Assembly: GCA_005889405.1 (NCBI GenBank) | Contig: VBFY01000011.1 | Coordinates: 1-37,761 of the forward strand | Direction: 5' to 3' | DNA: 37,761 bases | Source: Chloroflexota bacterium | GTDB taxonomy: Bacteria > Chloroflexota > Limnocylindria > P2-11E | In this document: one piece after another, positions 1-7,289 of the stretch | Position numbering within the stretch: the first letter of the stretch is position 1 | How the letters are laid out: the number at the start of each line of letters is the position of its first letter | Translations under genes and position numbers: made by a program | Notes under the pieces: generated by a model | What the model was told of the DNA's origin: nothing | The model's input: the letters and a program-made list of their open reading frames with translations, nothing else | Databases searched by the model: none

Positions 1-960
1 AAGAGCATCGCGTTCCAGAGCAACCGCGACGGCCCGTATCACATCTACCTCATGAACTCCGACGGAAGCAATCTCCGCCAGCTCACGAACGGCGATAACG
101 ACGACCGTCATCCGAACTGGAGTCCCGATGGCAAGACCATCGCGGTGGACACCGGCGATCAGGTCAAGCGCGAGATCACCCTCATCGACGTCGGATCGAA
201 GAATCGGACGCAGGTCACGAGGCTCGGCATGACCGCTCAGTTCCCGAGCTTCAGCCCCGACGGCAAGACGATCGCGTTCTACCTCTACAACCTGGGCACG
301 ATGGACCTCTGGACCGTCGGCAGGGACGGCAGCAATGCCGCAGCAGTCACGAGGCAGCTCGCGACGGAGGCCAACAACCAATGCACGTTCGCGTGCCACT
401 CCGCGGGCTGGTCTCCCGACGGTACTCGCGTCGCGTTCTCCGATGGTGACAACGCGCGTGTGCTGCTCATGGCCGCGCTCACTGGCGGCACGGCGACGCC
501 GATCTCGCCGGACGACGAGAAGAGCCACTTCCCCGTCTTCCTCGCCGACGGCCGGATCGTGTACGTGACCGAGCACGTCACGGCCAATCAGAGCTACACG
601 GATCTGTGGGTCGTCGATCCGAATGACATGTCGGCGGTGCGGACCGAGCTCGCGCAGAACGTCCAGGCGCAGGGCCCATTCGAGTTCAACAAGGACGGCA
701 GCGAGCTGCTGTTCTTCTCGCCGCGCACCGGCAACTTCGAGATCTACTCGGTGACGCTCGACGCGGCCGGCAAGGCCGCGCTCGCGGAGAAGGCGGCGAT
801 CTCCACCGGCTTCGGCGTCACGCGAACGCCGGTCACGCCCCAGACGTCCGTCCTGCCATTCCAGGTCACACCTGAGCTCGTCGTGCTCGGAGTGCTCGCG
901 CTATTGGCCATCGCGCTCGAGCTGACGGTCTGGATCTACCGGAGGCGTCGGGCGGCGTAG
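1..960 (+). CDS. TolB-like beta-propeller protein, 5' truncated
   Basis: The frame is open from base 1, so the true start lies outside the window; the ATG at 52 is internal. The visible 319 codons contain repeated PD40/TolB-type blades with the recurring pattern 'SPDGKTIAF/SPDGTRVAF' at about residues 41-48, 86-93 and 137-144, preceded by 'NSDGSNLRQLT'. These are typical of WD40-like TolB propellers used for protein-protein contact outside the cytoplasm. The C-terminus has one hydrophobic segment (LVVLGVLALLAIALELTVWI) followed by an RRRR-rich tail, so the propeller is probably outside and anchored by a C-terminal membrane helix. It converges on the subtilisin gene with a 4-base gap. Ligand and role are unknown. 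Confidence 0.85.
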   Translation, partial: KSIAFQSNRDGPYHIYLMNSDGSNLRQLTNGDNDDRHPNWSPDGKTIAVDTGDQVKREITLIDVGSKNRTQVTRLGMTAQFPSFSPDGKTIAFYLYNLGTMDLWTVGRDGSNAAAVTRQLATEANNQCTFACHSAGWSPDGTRVAFSDGDNARVLLMAALTGGTATPISPDDEKSHFPVFLADGRIVYVTEHVTANQSYTDLWVVDPNDMSAVRTELAQNVQAQGPFEFNKDGSELLFFSPRTGNFEIYSVTLDAAGKAALAEKAAISTGFGVTRTPVTPQTSVLPFQVTPELVVLGVLALLAIALELTVWIYRRRRAA

Positions 961-964
961 ACCG

Positions 965-2752
965 CTACTGCACCGTCACATCGTCGTAGAGCGTGTACGT
1001 CGGGTCGCCTGGCCAGTTGTCGTCGTGGTCGATGAGCGTGAGGGTGTAGGAGTGCGAGGCGGTCACGCTTACGGTCCGCTGCGCCCAGGAACCGTTGTTG
1101 CTGCACGTCCGCGGAAGCACCGTCGTGGTCACGGCCGCGGTGTTGTCGCGCAGCGTCGCGGTCGCCCAGTCATAGGTGACGCTATCGGTGCACACGACCC
1201 GGTACCAGAAGGAGAGCTGCGTCCTGCCCGACGGGACGGTGAATGTCTGAGCGATGCTGCTGTCCCCGTTGAACGGGCTGGCGCTCCCGACGCGCGCCGC
1301 GAACGCGCCCGTGTGCGCTGAGGTGACCGCCACGGCGGCGCCGCCCGTCGTCCAGCCGCTCAGCGTGCCCGTCTCGAAGCCGCTGTTGACGATCGGATCG
1401 TCGCTGGGCGGTGGCGGCGGTGGCGGTGGCGGCGGAGGAGGCGGCGGCGCCCCCGAGCCGGTGTACGCGCCGGCCCAGGCGAGGTAGCCGTAGTAGCGGC
1501 CGCCCACGGGACGGGACGGATCGCCGGCGAAGCCGTTCGTCGCGGTCGCGTGAGCCTGCGCATCGCTGCGGATCCGCTGGATCACGCTCGCGGGGGTGAG
1601 ACCTGCGCACGGTCCGGCGACGCCGCCGCTGCCGAAGCAGAGCGCGATCGTTCCGGTGAGGTGCGGCGTCGCCATGCTGGTGCCGGAGATCGTGTTGTAG
1701 CCGCCGTTCAGCCAGGTCGAGTAGATGCACACACCCGGTCCGGCGACAGTGTGGCTCTGCGCGCCAGACGAGACCGCGTAGTTCGAGAACGTCGCATAGG
1801 TGTCGTCGGATTCACTGGTGCGACATGCCGGCCGCGGGCCCGCGCCGCCACTGACGCCGTCGCTGTCGGCCATCGCCGTGACCGCGAGGACCTCGGGGTA
1901 GGCGGCGGGGACTTGGCCCGCGAGCGACACACCGCTGTTGCCCGCGGCAACCGCGTAGGTGATCCCGGCCGCGGTCGATCGGCAGATCGCTTGGTGCAGC
2001 GCGTCACCGTTGCTGTAGCCACAGTTCGTGTCGCTCGAGCCGGAGCCGCCCAGGCTCATGTTCGCGACCTTGATCCCGAGGCTCGGTCCATTCGCGGTCA
2101 CCCAGTCGATGCCGCAAATGACCTGCGCCCATGTCCCGCTGCCCGCGGAGTTCAGCACCTTGACCGCGTATATCGTCGTGTTCGGGGCAACGCCGACGAC
2201 GCCGGAGCCCGTGTTCTTCGCCGCTATGGTCCCGGCCACGTGCGAGCCGTGCCCGTTGTCGTCGTTCGCGCTCGCCCCGGCCGTGACGCAGTTCTTCCCG
2301 CTCACCGCGTTCAGGTCGGGGTGTGCGAGGCCGACGCCCGTGTCGATGACCGCCACCGCCACGGTGCTCGCTGCGCTCGCGCTGGTCGTCGATGCGGCCT
2401 CGATGCGGCGCACGCCGGTCGGAGCGGTCTCCCCGGCGGCGAGCGGAACACTCCCGACCGCCTCGACGGTCTGGTCGGCGCTGACCACAGCCACCGCGGG
2501 ATGCGAGCGCACCAGTGCGAGCTGGGATGGCGTGAGCCGCGCCGCGAAGCCTTTTATCGCCTCGTAGCGGAAGTCGCTGGTGAAACCGTGCGCATGCTCG
2601 AGCGCTGTCACGATCCCATGCGCGTCGGCATCTGGACGGAGGAGAACGATGTAACGCTCGCCCGCGGGCGCGGCCGCATAGACAGCCACGACCTGCGTCG
2701 CAAGCAATGCCACGGTCGTCGCGACAGCTAGAGCCACGGAGTGTGCCCGCAT
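965..2752 (-). CDS. Secreted subtilisin-like serine protease (S8) with C-terminal accessory domain
   Basis: 595 aa. A signal peptide spans about residues 1-27, followed by an inhibitor-I9-like propeptide (about 32-98). The S8 catalytic domain spans about 115-430. The triad is visible: Asp137 in VIDTGVG, His168 in DDNGHGSHVAGT and Ser359 in GTSMATPH, with oxyanion Asn272 in AAGNSG. A run of 14 prolines (436-449) links to a C-terminal domain of about 145 aa beginning NSGFETGTLSGW, resembling jelly-roll carbohydrate-binding-like modules. All catalytic residues are present, so an active extracellular endopeptidase is expected; pyrolysin/proteinase K-type families share this order. The start is an ATG preceded at good spacing by AAGGAGGAG on the minus strand. 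Confidence 0.95.
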   Translation of the reverse strand: MRAHSVALAVATTVALLATQVVAVYAAAPAGERYIVLLRPDADAHGIVTALEHAHGFTSDFRYEAIKGFAARLTPSQLALVRSHPAVAVVSADQTVEAVGSVPLAAGETAPTGVRRIEAASTTSASAASTVAVAVIDTGVGLAHPDLNAVSGKNCVTAGASANDDNGHGSHVAGTIAAKNTGSGVVGVAPNTTIYAVKVLNSAGSGTWAQVICGIDWVTANGPSLGIKVANMSLGGSGSSDTNCGYSNGDALHQAICRSTAAGITYAVAAGNSGVSLAGQVPAAYPEVLAVTAMADSDGVSGGAGPRPACRTSESDDTYATFSNYAVSSGAQSHTVAGPGVCIYSTWLNGGYNTISGTSMATPHLTGTIALCFGSGGVAGPCAGLTPASVIQRIRSDAQAHATATNGFAGDPSRPVGGRYYGYLAWAGAYTGSGAPPPPPPPPPPPPPPSDDPIVNSGFETGTLSGWTTGGAAVAVTSAHTGAFAARVGSASPFNGDSSIAQTFTVPSGRTQLSFWYRVVCTDSVTYDWATATLRDNTAAVTTTVLPRTCSNNGSWAQRTVSVTASHSYTLTLIDHDDNWPGDPTYTLYDDVTVQ

Positions 2753-2788
2753 GTCTCCTCCTTGGGGGCGTCAGCTACGGAACGCGGA

Positions 2789-2818
2789 GATCGCGCGCTC
2801 GTTGCGGGATCGCGCGCT
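2789..2818. repeat. 11-bp direct repeat upstream of the subtilisin gene
   Basis: The 11-mer GATCGCGCGCT occurs at 2789-2799 and again at 2808-2818, a 19-bp period. It lies 37-66 bp upstream of the subtilisin start codon, where a regulator could bind. In GC-rich DNA such a repeat can arise by chance, so function is only a possibility. Confidence 0.3.
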
Positions 2819-2911
2819 GGATGAACCAACGGGATTGGCTGCCTGTGTGAATGCGAGTCCTCGCGTCTGAGGAGCGAGCGGCTCGGATCTAGGACGACGC
2901 TGGATCGCGTT

Positions 2912-3463
2912 CTAGGCGGCGCGCGAAATGACGCTGGGTGGAAGCGCTACGCGATAGAGGCGGCCGTCCAGCTCAAGCCACAGGGTCACTTGAATCGCAC
3001 GACCGGCCTTCCAATTTGGGGCCTCACGCTGCGCGCCAGCTCCTGCGTATTGCATCTGGAACGTTGAGTCGTAATAGCGCTCTCGGTCGAGCTCGACCAA
3101 ATCGGTCTCCCAGACGACTCCTTCTGATTCGACTCGGGCGTGTGCGAGGCGAGGGAGGGCTGGTGCGGGCAAGCCGCTCTTGGCGCTTAGGCGCGCTCCC
3201 AGTCCTGGTCCCCGGCACTCCGGTTGCGGCAGGGGGATCGGCACGACGCCGGGCATGCAGTCAACGCCCATGCCCGCGGCGACGGTCATGCGTCGGCCGC
3301 CAAGTTCGACGGTCGCATCATCCGCGAGCTCGAGCCGGGCCCCCGGCCACGGCGTGGCGACCAGGTAGCGGACGTCGTCGACCAGATGCGGTCCACGCCA
3401 GACGATCCAGACGAGGCCAAGGATGACACCCGCAATAAGCGACAGGCGACGCAGTGCTGTCAT
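2912..3463 (-). CDS. Unknown protein with N-terminal membrane anchor
   Basis: 183 aa, not recognised. One hydrophobic helix at about residues 8-22 (LIAGVILGLVWIVW) suggests a signal anchor, leaving a domain of about 160 aa outside. The body has a beta-rich composition with alternating hydrophobic residues, two cysteines near the middle (MGVDCMPG and PQPECRG, possibly a disulfide) and a C-terminal stretch VTLWLELDGRLYRVALPP. No catalytic motif is evident. The ATG start has no clear ribosome-binding site. It lies between the subtilisin gene and the lytic transglycosylase gene, all on the minus strand, so it may share a cell-envelope context. Confidence 0.75.
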   Translation of the reverse strand: MTALRRLSLIAGVILGLVWIVWRGPHLVDDVRYLVATPWPGARLELADDATVELGGRRMTVAAGMGVDCMPGVVPIPLPQPECRGPGLGARLSAKSGLPAPALPRLAHARVESEGVVWETDLVELDRERYYDSTFQMQYAGAGAQREAPNWKAGRAIQVTLWLELDGRLYRVALPPSVISRAA

Positions 3464-3523
3464 CCAAGCATCAACGGAGAAACCAACGCCGCGGAGGTCA
3501 GGCCACTGCTGGGCCTCAGAAGA

Positions 3524-4480
3524 TCAGTCCTTGGACCAGCCCACCGGCAGCAGGAAGGTGCCGCTCGTCGTGACGAAGTACACCTGCCATCCGTAGTACC
3601 CGCGGAACGCGTTCGGATCGGCGCGCATCACTTCGGCGTATTTCATGACCGCATCCACGTACTCGTTGTCGTGGTTGTACATCCAGATCGCCTTCTCGAT
3701 CTTCTCCGGCGCGCCGGCCGCGCTGAGGTAACGGCCCGCGGCGAGGATCGCATCATGGGTGTCGTTGATGTCGCCCTCTCCGTACATGTCCCAGGTCTTT
3801 GGCATGAACTGCATCGGACCCTGCGCGCCGGCGTACGAGTCGCCGCGGATCCGACCCATGCGCGTTTCGACGAGGTTGACCGCGGCGAGGTAATACCACG
3901 GCACTCCGAACGCAGCCTCGGCTTCGCTGTAATCGGCCAGCAACGCGCTCATCGGCGGCGCGGACACGATGCGCCACGCCGGCAACTCCCTCGCTCCCCC
4001 AGGACCGAAGAGATAGAGGTCGGCGCCGGCAGCGATGTTGAGGTCGGCGGCCCCGCGCAGGTCTTGCGGGATCGCGGCAAAGACCAGATCGCGCAGATCC
4101 GGACGCTCGATGAGGTGCCGGTACACGAGCTGTTGAAGGTGTCCCATGAATGCGAGCTGTTTGCCGGTCACGGCCGGATCGCGCACCGCGCGCTCTGAGG
4201 TCACGAGCTGGTCAAACAAGCCGGTCGCGTCGTCCGCCACGATCGGAACAGCATTCCACTTCGAGTCGTCAGCGACGCGAACGAGACGATCGCGCGAGGT
4301 CAACGCGACGCGCTCGAGGTCAGGCTCGAGAACGATCACGTCGCTCGACATGGCTGCCGCGACACGAGTCGTCGAAGTCGTGATGGCGGCCGTCGACACC
4401 GCGGCGGGCGCCTCGGTCGCCAACCAGCCGATGACGAGCCCGCACGCAAGTACGGACGCGTTCGCGAGACCCTTCCTCAT
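3524..4480 (-). CDS. Lytic transglycosylase (SLT fold)
   Basis: 318 aa. A hydrophobic N-terminus (about 7-25) acts as a signal or anchor, followed by a linker domain and a lysozyme-like domain at about 190-290. The family signature is clear: YYLAAVNLVETRMGRIRG with catalytic Glu205, then GAQGPMQFMPKTW, then the Asp-rich stretch before DAILAAGRYL and a terminal YNHDNEYV motif. Such enzymes cleave the glycan strands of peptidoglycan non-hydrolytically to 1,6-anhydromuropeptides, outside the cytoplasmic membrane. It most resembles the MltB/SLT_2-type enzymes of high-GC bacteria. The ATG start lacks a strong SD site. Confidence 0.9.
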   Translation of the reverse strand: MRKGLANASVLACGLVIGWLATEAPAAVSTAAITTSTTRVAAAMSSDVIVLEPDLERVALTSRDRLVRVADDSKWNAVPIVADDATGLFDQLVTSERAVRDPAVTGKQLAFMGHLQQLVYRHLIERPDLRDLVFAAIPQDLRGAADLNIAAGADLYLFGPGGARELPAWRIVSAPPMSALLADYSEAEAAFGVPWYYLAAVNLVETRMGRIRGDSYAGAQGPMQFMPKTWDMYGEGDINDTHDAILAAGRYLSAAGAPEKIEKAIWMYNHDNEYVDAVMKYAEVMRADPNAFRGYYGWQVYFVTTSGTFLLPVGWSKD

Positions 4481-4498
4481 CGCGGTGCCATCGTGAGC

Positions 4499-4557
4499 CA
4501 GACGCGGGTCTGAAAGAAAGTGGCGCTCGGGGGATCAAGAGAGATGAGACCCGTCTG
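4499..4557. repeat. Long-range inverted repeat in the leader of the transglycosylase gene
   Basis: CAGAC (4499-4503) plus GGGTCT (4506-4511) pair perfectly with AGACCC (4547-4552) plus GTCTG (4553-4557). This gives an 11-bp stem with a 2-nt bulge and a loop of 35 nt. It lies 19-77 bp upstream of the start codon of the minus-strand transglycosylase gene, in its promoter or 5' leader. It could be an operator or an RNA structure. The rest of 4481-4650 shows no gene. Confidence 0.35.
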
Positions 4558-4650
4558 ATCCGGACGAACTCAAGTGATAGGCAACCGTCGTTACACGAAG
4601 TGTTCGCTCCGCGCTCGCTGTGATCGTTCGATCAGCCGATGGTGTCGCGC

Positions 4651-4947
4651 CTACGTCTTCTCTTCGCGCTCGCCGAAGAGCAGCTCGCGCCGCGATCGCG
4701 GCGCGGACTTGCGCTCCTGCTCCGCGAGCCACTTCGCGCGTTTGGGCGACGCGGCCGCGGGATCGGCCGCGTCCGGCGTAACGACGGAAGGCGCAGACGC
4801 TCGCTCGACCGCTTTCGCGTCCTCGACCTCTTTTGCGATGTCCGCGAGCTCGTCGAGGATCATCTGCAGCTCGCTTTGATGCAGCTCTCTGAACGCGCGG
4901 ATCTGCTGCTCGATCCGACGCAGGCGCGCCGACAGATCCTCGGTCAC
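4651..4947 (-). CDS. Small coiled-coil protein of unknown function
   Basis: 98 aa from a GTG start at 4947. The first 45 residues (VTEDLSARLRRIEQQIRAF onward) have regular heptad spacing and predict one long amphipathic helix or coiled coil. The middle is Ala/Pro-rich and probably disordered, and the C-terminus is basic (KRAKWLAEQERKSAPRSRRE). The GTG overlaps the stop of the upstream gene as GTGA, implying translational coupling to the 130-aa protein. A longer upstream reading frame exists here, but the upstream gene occupies that DNA, so the short start was chosen. Not a recognised family. Confidence 0.7.
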   Translation of the reverse strand: MTEDLSARLRRIEQQIRAFRELHQSELQMILDELADIAKEVEDAKAVERASAPSVVTPDAADPAAASPKRAKWLAEQERKSAPRSRRELLFGEREEKT

Positions 4948-5336
4948 AGGATGTCGCCGCCGCGGTGGGTCATGATCTTCGGCTCTCCCGGGCGGACCTT
5001 CTCCGCGTACAACGTTTCGCCGCGCTCGAGCTCTCGCAGGAGGAGGTCGGCGGCCGCCGGGGCGTCGGCCCGGCTTGTCACGATGATCCGTGCGCTGGTC
5101 CCGAGGGCCTGGGCGGGCGCTTCCAGCTCGGGCGGCACCACGAGGACCTCGAAGCTCTCGGGCAGCTTCTCGAGTGGAAAGAGGCGTACTCGGATCCGCA
5201 GGCCGGCCTTTTCCATGACGCGCTCGAAGCGGTGGAAGATGGCGAGCCAAGGCGTCGGGAGCTCGGCCTGGGTGAACCCGCAGACGATGGTGCGGACGAG
5301 GATCCGCTCCTGGCCGTCCGAGGTTTGACCGCTCAA
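4944..5336 (-). CDS. Small alpha/beta protein of unknown function
   Basis: About 130 aa if it starts at the TTG at 5336; the start is uncertain because no ATG or GTG lies between the divergent gene and the conserved-looking core. The core begins RTIVCGFTQAELPTPW and has alternating beta (VRLFPL, FEVLVVPPEL, ARIIVTS) and alpha segments. This resembles small Rossmann-like or PTS-IIB-like folds, but there is no signature strong enough to name it. The tail ends EPKIMTHRGGDIL. It is translationally coupled (GTGA) to the downstream coiled-coil gene and divergent from the phosphatase-family gene at 5388. Confidence 0.65.
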   Translation of the reverse strand: MSGQTSDGQERILVRTIVCGFTQAELPTPWLAIFHRFERVMEKAGLRIRVRLFPLEKLPESFEVLVVPPELEAPAQALGTSARIIVTSRADAPAAADLLLRELERGETLYAEKVRPGEPKIMTHRGGDIL

Positions 5337-5372
5337 GACGCTGTCACTACCGTCGGCGACCAGGCCGACCGC

Positions 5373-5378
5373 GGAAGG
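5373..5378 (+). promoter_or_regulatory. Ribosome-binding site fixing the start of the IMPase-family gene
   Basis: GGAAGG lies 9 nt before the ATG at 5388. The frame is open far upstream, but those codons overlap a convincing minus-strand gene. This site therefore selects 5388 as the start. Confidence 0.6.
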
Positions 5379-5387
5379 TGGAATCGG

Positions 5388-6215
5388 ATGGACGACGACA
5401 AAGCCCTCGAGATCGGCACCACGGCCGCCTTCAGGGGCGGTAGGACCGCTCTGGCGCGTCTCGGCATGCCCGGGTACCTCCGCTGGAAGGGCCAGCGCGA
5501 TGTCGTCGTGGAGGCTTCGCTGGACGTCCAGGAGCAGATCGTGGCGGTCCTCCACAAGGAAAGTCCCGGCGACGCGATCCTCGCCGAGGAGGGTCCCGAG
5601 GATGAGCCGCTGGCCGTCGACGCGCCGCGACTCTGGATCGTCGATCCCATCTGCGGAAGTCTGAATTTCGCGCAAAGCATACCGTTCTTCGCTGTCTCGG
5701 TCGCGCTTCGAGTGAACGGTCTGCTGCGCGTCGGCGTCGTGTACGACCCGGTGCGCGACGAGATGTTCACGGCGCGCCTCGGAGAGGCCGCGCTGCTGAA
5801 CGGAAAGCCCATCACGGTACTGAGCGTCGCGCTGGGCCCCGAGTTCTGGGAGCAGGCCTGGGTCGCGTGCGACCTCCCCCACACCGGGCCGCGTCGCAAG
5901 GAGGCGCTGCAGGCGTTCACGATGGTCTCGGGTGAGGTCCTGCATCACCTGGTGCTCGGATCGCCCGCCCTCGGTCTGTGCTACGTCGCGGCGGGACGCG
6001 TGCACGCGTACTGGACGCTCGACGCCCAGCCCTGGGACGTCGCCGCCGCGGGCGTGATCCTGAGTCAGGCCGGCGGTCTCATCACCGATGCCGATGGCGG
6101 GTCGTGGCTGCACTCGGATGGCAGCTACGTCGCGGCCAATGCCGTATCGCACAAGTGGGCGCTGCAGACGATCAAATGGCTGCGCGACCAGAACAGAGAC
6201 AAAGCGAAGGCCTGA
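5388..6215 (+). CDS. Inositol monophosphatase-family protein with altered metal site
   Basis: 275 aa, the usual family length. The IMPase/FBPase-like fold is shown by EEGPE (Glu67/Glu68), WIVDPICGSLNF (83-94) and the C-terminal QPWDVAAAGVILSQAGG with Asp217. The family normally hydrolyses phosphate monoesters such as inositol-1-phosphate with Mg2+ bound by the Glu, by both aspartates of DPIDGT and by the distal Asp. Here the second aspartate is Cys89 and the Thr is Ser91, and the early EAD motif reads EAS. Two-metal catalysis may therefore be weakened or changed. It could be a non-catalytic relative or act on another substrate. Divergent from the small-protein pair; probably cytoplasmic. Confidence 0.9.
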   Translation: MDDDKALEIGTTAAFRGGRTALARLGMPGYLRWKGQRDVVVEASLDVQEQIVAVLHKESPGDAILAEEGPEDEPLAVDAPRLWIVDPICGSLNFAQSIPFFAVSVALRVNGLLRVGVVYDPVRDEMFTARLGEAALLNGKPITVLSVALGPEFWEQAWVACDLPHTGPRRKEALQAFTMVSGEVLHHLVLGSPALGLCYVAAGRVHAYWTLDAQPWDVAAAGVILSQAGGLITDADGGSWLHSDGSYVAANAVSHKWALQTIKWLRDQNRDKAKA

Positions 6216-6221
6216 AGGTCA

Positions 6222-6251
6222 CGGGGCGGCGACCATGTGGTCGCCGCCCCG
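6222..6251. terminator. Bidirectional hairpin between convergent genes
   Basis: A perfect 13-bp stem (6222-6234 with 6239-6251) encloses the loop ATGT. It starts 7 bp after the stop of the phosphatase-family gene and ends 9 bp before the stop of the convergent FAD-subunit gene. There is no strong U-tract on either side, so it may act as a transcript-end stabiliser or an atypical terminator for both transcripts. Confidence 0.7.
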
Positions 6252-6259
6252 ATCTGCTG

Positions 6260-7273
6260 CTAGCCCAGCGCCTCGAGGATCGTCCGCTCGATGAGACCCG
6301 CTGCGAGGTCCACCTTGTACGAGTTCAGACTCATCGGACGCGCGACGGTCCGGATCTGTGCAGCGGCCTGTTTCACCGTTGCCTTGATGTCCTTGCCCTT
6401 GAGGAAGTCCTCGACGACCTTGGCGCGGTACGGGACGGGCGACACACCACCGAGGGTGACGCGTCCGTCCTGCCAGTTGCCACCCGAGACCGTGAAGACG
6501 GCGGCGACCGATACGAGCGCGAAGTCGTAGACCTGACGGTCCTTGAGCTTCGTCCAGCCGAACTTGGTGCCGCTGGCCGGGTTCGGGATGGTCACGTGTG
6601 TCATGAATTCGGTCGCCCCGCCAGAGGGAGTTGACTTGAGGACGTTCTCACGGAGCACGTCCACACGCGGGCCCGTGAAGTAGTCGTCGAACGCGACGGT
6701 CCTCTCTCCGCCGGCGCCCGCGATCTTCGCCGAGGCATTGAGCGCCAGGAGCGCGGTGGCCGTGTCCGAGGGGTGGACGATGTAGCAGAGCTCGCCGCCG
6801 ATGATCGCGTGGTAACGGTTGTCACCGGTCACCGCGTAGCAGAAGTCGCCACCCTTCTTGTAGCAGTTGAAGTCCTCACCACGGAAGAACCAACAGCGAG
6901 GACGCTGGTTGATGTTGCCACCGAGCGTCCCGAAGTTGCGGATGAGCGGCGACGCCACGCTCAGCGCCGCGTTCGTGAGCACGGGCAGCTTGGACGCGAG
7001 GTCCTTGTCGTTTATGACGTCGCTCAGGGTCGTCGCGGCGCCGATGGTGGTGCCACCGCCGTCCGACTTGATGCCGACGATGTCCTTGATGGTCGTGATG
7101 TCGATGAGGACCTCCGGAAGGGGCATGCCCTTCCCTTGGACCCAGTCCTTCATCACGCCGCCGACGATGTCGCTGCCACCGCCGACGACCTTGACCGTGC
7201 GGCCTGAATATTTGCCAAGCAGATCGACGGCCTCTTTGACCGTCGACGCGTCGTAGAGCTCAAACCCTCTCAT
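6260..7273 (-). CDS. FAD-binding subunit of molybdenum hydroxylase complex 1 ([4Fe-4S]-type)
   Basis: 337 aa. It belongs to the medium FAD-binding subunit family of xanthine-oxidase-type enzymes (CoxM/PaoB/YagS-like). The FAD motifs are GGGSDIVGG (31-39) and RNFGTLGGNINQ (112-123), followed by an insertion with Cys127, Cys137, Cys145 and Cys163. In PaoB and 4-hydroxybenzoyl-CoA reductase beta subunits, an insertion here binds an extra [4Fe-4S] cluster. The subunit passes electrons from the Fe-S centres to an acceptor. The start ATG follows AGGGAGGAAAG. It is the last gene of the operon 2Fe-2S, Mo, FAD, with a 16-bp gap from the Mo subunit. Confidence 0.93.
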   Translation of the reverse strand: MRGFELYDASTVKEAVDLLGKYSGRTVKVVGGGSDIVGGVMKDWVQGKGMPLPEVLIDITTIKDIVGIKSDGGGTTIGAATTLSDVINDKDLASKLPVLTNAALSVASPLIRNFGTLGGNINQRPRCWFFRGEDFNCYKKGGDFCYAVTGDNRYHAIIGGELCYIVHPSDTATALLALNASAKIAGAGGERTVAFDDYFTGPRVDVLRENVLKSTPSGGATEFMTHVTIPNPASGTKFGWTKLKDRQVYDFALVSVAAVFTVSGGNWQDGRVTLGGVSPVPYRAKVVEDFLKGKDIKATVKQAAAQIRTVARPMSLNSYKVDLAAGLIERTILEALG

Positions 7274-7289
7274 GCTCTTTCCTCCCTAC

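Noticed and set aside
1550-2731. Long plus-strand open frame antisense to the subtilisin gene
   Set aside because: It is rich in Arg/Ala/Gly with no family pattern and mirrors the third-position GC of a gene with an intact catalytic triad. The same applies to frames at 3224-4198, 12536-14272 and 19532-20884.
4621-4634. Palindrome TGATCGTTCGATCA as a terminator
   Set aside because: The arms are only 6 bp, the loop is 2 nt and there is no U-tract; it is likely too weak, although it follows the coiled-coil gene stop.
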